From assembly GCA_938041615.1 (NCBI GenBank), contig CALISV010000259.1, positions 1-9,973 of the forward strand: a stretch of 9,973 bases of DNA, in the 5' to 3' direction. Origin of the DNA: an uncultured Campylobacter sp. GTDB taxonomy: Bacteria > Campylobacterota > Campylobacteria > Campylobacterales > Campylobacteraceae. Shown here in pieces: positions 7,263-9,973 of this stretch (position 1 is the first letter of the stretch; every line of letters begins with the position of its first letter). The position numbers and the translations under genes were made by a program. The notes under the pieces were generated by a model. The model was not told the origin of the DNA and made no database searches. It saw only the letters and a program-made list of their open reading frames with translations.

Positions 7263-8038
7263 TCGCTCTCCTTTTGGATTTTTTTGTTTTTACATCTCAT
7301 AAAAATATAGCGGATTATACCGTAAGAAACATAAACGCTCATTAAAGCCGTGACAGCCTCGATCGGATAGATATAGATGACCGAAAATGCAACCGTAAGA
7401 CCGACTAAAATGCGAAGAAAGTCGGCTTTTTTTAGATCGATTTTTTTAAAGCTAGGGTAGCGGATATTGCTCACCATCAAAACGGAAAGCAAAATTTGCA
7501 AAAACATCAAAAACCACTCGGCGCTTCTAGTAAAATCATACTCTAAGCTTAGCCCGACCCAAAATGCCGAAACGATCGCAGCCGTAGGTATCGGAAGGCC
7601 GATAAAAACAGACGGCTCGTAGGTACCGGTCATTACGTTAAAGCGTGCAAGTCTAATAGCGCCAAAAACTACAAACAGCGCAGCGACTAGCGAACCCAAG
7701 CGCCCGAAGCTATGCCCGACCGTAAAATAAAAAAGCATCGCAGGCGCAACGCCAAAAGCTATCACGTCGGCAAGACTATCAAACTCTACGCCGAATTTCG
7801 ACGTGGTTTTAGTTAGCCTCGCTACGCGTCCGTCAAGTCCGTCCAAAAATAGCGATAAAACTATGTAAATAATAGCCTTGAAAAAATAGCTGTTAGCCTC
7901 CTCGACTAGTCCTGCGCCAGCCGCTATGTAGCCGCGCACAGAGACGATGATGCTAATGATGCCCAAAAAGGCCGAAGCCGCCGTGAATAAATTCGGCAAA
8001 ATGTACATTAACTGAAGTTTATGCTGATTGTCTTGCAT
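7259..8038 (-). CDS. pssA: CDP-diacylglycerol-serine O-phosphatidyltransferase
   Basis: This 259-residue inner-membrane enzyme makes phosphatidylserine from CDP-diacylglycerol and L-serine, releasing CMP. It has the complete CDP-alcohol phosphotransferase signature DxxDGxxAR(x8)GxxxDxxxD: D66, D69, G70, A73, R74, G83, D87 and D91, the metal- and CDP-binding site. Several hydrophobic helices surround it (about 11-33, 53-65, 92-106, 113-125 and further pairs to 245), and the tail is basic. The start at 8038 lies inside the psd-like gene (20-bp overlap) with GAGGAA just upstream, implying translational coupling. The order ftsH, psd-like gene, pssA matches C. jejuni (Cj1116c-Cj1114c, from memory). 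Its stop codon is shared with the start of the leuA leader ORF. Confidence 0.95.
   Translation of the reverse strand: MQDNQHKLQLMYILPNLFTAASAFLGIISIIVSVRGYIAAGAGLVEEANSYFFKAIIYIVLSLFLDGLDGRVARLTKTTSKFGVEFDSLADVIAFGVAPAMLFYFTVGHSFGRLGSLVAALFVVFGAIRLARFNVMTGTYEPSVFIGLPIPTAAIVSAFWVGLSLEYDFTRSAEWFLMFLQILLSVLMVSNIRYPSFKKIDLKKADFLRILVGLTVAFSVIYIYPIEAVTALMSVYVSYGIIRYIFMRCKNKKIQKESE
7314..7321 (-). promoter_or_regulatory. Candidate -10 promoter for the leader ORF and leuA, inside pssA
   Basis: The minus strand reads GGTATAAT, an exact gnTAnaAT with a perfect TATAAT. It is 52 bases upstream of the leader ATG, within the pssA codons for Gly-Ile-Ile. It would give a leader transcript with about 45 untranslated bases before the leucine-rich ORF, so leuA could be expressed apart from the ftsH-pssA block. 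Chance occurrence inside coding sequence is possible. Confidence 0.45.
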
Positions 8039-8663
8039 CTTTTTCCTCGTAGCTAAAAAACCCTAAAATGCCTGCGCTTGCCACTTTTTCGCCTACGCTA
8101 ACGCTTATTCTCGTATTTGCGGGCAGTATCAAAACCACCTCGCCGCTTCCTAAAAAGCCAAATCTCCTGCCAGCTTTTAGTCGGCTGAAATTTTCAAATG
8201 AAATACTCTTACTAAGAGGTCCGGCAATGACGCGGATCGCAAATTTATTATCTAAATTTTTACAGACGAACAAGGCTCGCTCGTTTAAATTTTTAGAAGC
8301 TTCCATGGCGTTGCACAAAAACAGGCCGTGCCTTTGCTTAGCTTCTAAAAGCTCCATATCGCAAGGAGCTCTGAGCGTACCTGCGTCAAATACGCCCTTA
8401 CGGATAGTTATGGCAACGCACTGCGTATCAAAATAGTAAATTTTATCTATGCTTTTTATCTTGCCGTCGATCGGGCTAAGCACGGCGTACGCATCGTCGC
8501 TACCTAGCGCTCGCTCAGGATTTCTAAACCAAAATACGCAGAGCACAAAAAGCGCGAAAAATAAAATTTGACATACGCCCAAAACCAGCGCAAGCAAAAG
8601 CAAAAGCCCTAAAACGAAAACGTATTTGTAGCCCTGTTTTGCGATTAGCCCGATGTTTTGCAT
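8019..8663 (-). CDS. Phosphatidylserine decarboxylase-like membrane protein, divergent
   Basis: The protein has 214 residues, the length of the short (bacterial/archaeal type) Psd family. Two adjoining membrane helices lie at about 13-46, followed by WFRNPERALG and SPIDGKI (63-69, keeping the family Asp at 66). Near the C-terminus, LGSG (171-174) followed by EVVLILP resembles the self-cleavage site where serine becomes the pyruvoyl group (G172/S173). The usual HVNRxP segment, with its conserved histidine, reads FDAGTLRAP (92-100) here. A true Psd would make phosphatidylethanolamine from the product of PssA, the next gene. The missing His and the altered LGST/FGSR site leave activity in doubt. 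It starts four bases after ftsH and overlaps pssA by 20 bp. Family membership fairly sure; activity uncertain, so no symbol is given. Confidence 0.78.
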   Translation of the reverse strand: MQNIGLIAKQGYKYVFVLGLLLLLALVLGVCQILFFALFVLCVFWFRNPERALGSDDAYAVLSPIDGKIKSIDKIYYFDTQCVAITIRKGVFDAGTLRAPCDMELLEAKQRHGLFLCNAMEASKNLNERALFVCKNLDNKFAIRVIAGPLSKSISFENFSRLKAGRRFGFLGSGEVVLILPANTRISVSVGEKVASAGILGFFSYEEKDARQSA

Positions 8664-8667
8664 TTCT

Positions 8668-9777
8668 TTACGCTTGTTCCTCTTTGTTTTCTTCTAAATT
8701 TACGAGCCTGCTAGGCATGCCGTGCTCTTTTTCGTAGTTTGCGATGATCTCTCTAACCTTCGCGCCCTCGATGGTTTCCTCTTCGTAAAGCGCCTCAACC
8801 ATCTTTTCTATCGCGTCGCCGTAGGTTCGCAGCGTCTCAAGCACGTGTTTATAGCGCTCATCAAGCGTGGTTTTGATAAATTCATCCACTTTTTCCGCCG
8901 TCTTGTCGCTATAGTCCCTATCGGCCTGACCGCCGGCTAGGAAAGTACTGCGGCGCTTTTCAAGCACCATAAGTCCCGCAATATCGCTCATGCCGTATAT
9001 CGAGATCATCGAGCGAAGTATGTCGGTCGCGCGCTCTAGGTCGTTGCCAGCACCGGTCGAAATCTCTTTTATAAAGACCTCTTCTGCTGCACGCCCTGCT
9101 AAAAGCACATCCACTTCAGCCATCAGCTCGTGGCGCTGCATCATAAATTTATTCTCTTCTGGTGTGTGGAGCGTGTAGCCAAGTGCCGCAAGTCCGCGCG
9201 GTATGATCGATACCTTGGTGACTCTGTTTGCGCCCTTTGTTGTCTCGGCGATAAGCGCATGTCCGCTCTCGTGATATGCTACGATACGCTTTTCTTTCGG
9301 ATTTATACGGCGAGATTTTTTCTCAAGACCAGCGATCGCTCGCTCGACGGCCTCTAGCAAATCAGCCTGCTCGACTTTGCCTTTTTCTTTTCTGCCCGCT
9401 AGTAGCGCGGCCTCGTTTATGATGTTTGCCAGATCCGCACCCGCAAGGCCCGCCGTCATGCGCGCGATATCCTCGATACTAACGCTATGATCAAGTTTGA
9501 TATCTTTTATATGAACGCGTAAAATTTCGATCCTACCTTTAAAATCAGGCTTATCGACGAGCACCTGTCTATCAAATCTGCCCGGCCTTAAAAGCGCTGC
9601 GTCAAGCACCTCCGGACGGTTGGTTGCAGCAAGTACGATAACTGGCGACGCGTCCGAACTAAAGCCGTCCATCTCAGCCAAAAGCTGGTTTAGCGTTTGC
9701 TCGCGCTCGTCGTTTCCGCCGATCATTCCGCTAGCTGCACGGCTTTTGCCGATAGCGTCGATCTCGTCTATGAAAAG
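8668..9777 (-). CDS. ftsH: ATP-dependent zinc metalloprotease FtsH, N-terminus lost at chimeric junction
   Basis: This is the C-terminal ~369 residues of FtsH, the membrane-anchored AAA+ protease that degrades misfolded membrane proteins and some regulators. The genuine part begins at the Walker B motif (LFIDEID) and continues through [19 protein letters not shown] and the second region of homology ([20 protein letters not shown], with arginine fingers). The zinc protease motif HESGH is at about residues 169-173 of the fragment, and a third-ligand region NDLERATD follows. The last residues are KEEQA. Missing are about 270 residues: two membrane helices, the periplasmic domain and Walker A. 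The frame stays open to an ATG at 9825, but the 16 extra codons (9778-9825) are antisense to an unrelated yvcK fragment and are not FtsH. In the real genome the gene is presumably intact and heads the psd-like and pssA genes. Confidence 0.93.
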   Translation of the reverse strand, partial: LFIDEIDAIGKSRAASGMIGGNDEREQTLNQLLAEMDGFSSDASPVIVLAATNRPEVLDAALLRPGRFDRQVLVDKPDFKGRIEILRVHIKDIKLDHSVSIEDIARMTAGLAGADLANIINEAALLAGRKEKGKVEQADLLEAVERAIAGLEKKSRRINPKEKRIVAYHESGHALIAETTKGANRVTKVSIIPRGLAALGYTLHTPEENKFMMQRHELMAEVDVLLAGRAAEEVFIKEISTGAGNDLERATDILRSMISIYGMSDIAGLMVLEKRRSTFLAGGQADRDYSDKTAEKVDEFIKTTLDERYKHVLETLRTYGDAIEKMVEALYEEETIEGAKVREIIANYEKEHGMPSRLVNLEENKEEQA

Positions 9778-9780
9778 ACG

Positions 9781-9973
9781 CGCCTCAGCCGCGGCCCTGC
9801 GGTCACCGTGATTGGCGGCGGACACGGCCTCTCTGTCCTCCTGCGCGGGATCAAGGAGCTCACGAGCAATGTGACGGCAGTGGTGACGGTCGCGGATGAC
9901 GGCGGCTCATCGGGACGTCTGCGCGAGGAGCTGGGCATCACAATTGATGCGACACCGGCTGATTTCTATATGC
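9781..9973 (+). CDS. Fragment of a YvcK/CofD-like protein from another genome
   Basis: On the plus strand, frame 1, the translation reads [18 protein letters not shown] then [19 protein letters not shown] then [16 protein letters not shown] (to 9939). This is the N-terminal nucleotide-binding core of YvcK, the UDP-N-acetylglucosamine-binding protein linked to cell-wall and carbon metabolism in Firmicutes. The glycine loop IGGGHGLS and [11 protein letters not shown] are diagnostic. No start codon or ribosome binding site belongs to it, because it is fused to ftsH running the other way. After LGI the family normally continues LPPGDIRNC, but here 9940-9973 reads [11 protein letters not shown], which I do not recognise. 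The donor is probably a Firmicute (perhaps a Negativicute), an inference from protein similarity. It should not be annotated as a Campylobacter gene. Confidence 0.8.

Noticed and set aside
9778..9825. Sixteen N-terminal residues of ftsH starting at an ATG at 9825
   Set aside because: They are translated antisense to a recognisable yvcK core motif and do not resemble the FtsH sequence before Walker B. The frame is open only by chance across the chimeric junction.
9781..9973. Horizontal transfer of yvcK into the Campylobacter ftsH locus
   Set aside because: Both genes are truncated at the same point with no element ends or target duplication, and loss of most of the N-terminal half of FtsH would probably be very harmful. 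An artefact is simpler.

Overview
The window looks like a contig from a Campylobacter of moderate GC content, resembling the oral C. rectus/C. showae group. This rests on the protein families, gene order, AAATTT-rich spacers and promoters of the form gnTAnaAT; the species is inferred. Only the last ~195 bases do not belong. There the ftsH reading frame breaks off and continues into an oppositely oriented fragment of a Firmicute-type yvcK gene, so the right end is almost certainly an assembly or ligation chimera.

Layout from left to right. (1) A leftward, edge-truncated gene for a periplasmic DUF4198 protein, a family often linked to nickel uptake. (2) A divergent rightward pair, serS (seryl-tRNA synthetase) and a TPR membrane protein recognised as the flagellar-motor scaffold protein PflB. 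The two overlap by one base, and C. jejuni has the same order. (3) A 215-bp spacer between convergent genes, holding a likely pflB terminator and a perfect 15-bp inverted repeat. (4) A leftward exported von Willebrand factor A (VWA) protein with its own promoter. (5) A 219-bp spacer with two AAATTT-containing hairpins, one the likely leuA terminator. (6) A leftward block, ftsH (partial), a psd-like gene, pssA, a short leucine-codon leader ORF, then leuA.

The best find is in the 123-bp gap between pssA and leuA. An 18-codon ORF with a strong ribosome binding site begins on the pssA stop codon (ATGA). It encodes MNGNVKFNAFFSLLLLLR, with five consecutive leucine codons just before its stop, and a perfect hairpin begins inside those codons. 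It has the hallmarks of a leucine-responsive leader peptide (leuL-type attenuator) for leuA. A good -10 promoter lies in the 3' end of pssA.

The genes cover membrane quality control (FtsH), aminophospholipid synthesis (PssA and a divergent Psd-like protein), leucine synthesis (LeuA), translation (SerS) and motility (PflB). No tRNA, rRNA, CRISPR array, insertion sequence or phage gene was seen, and no gene-free stretch exceeds 300 bases.
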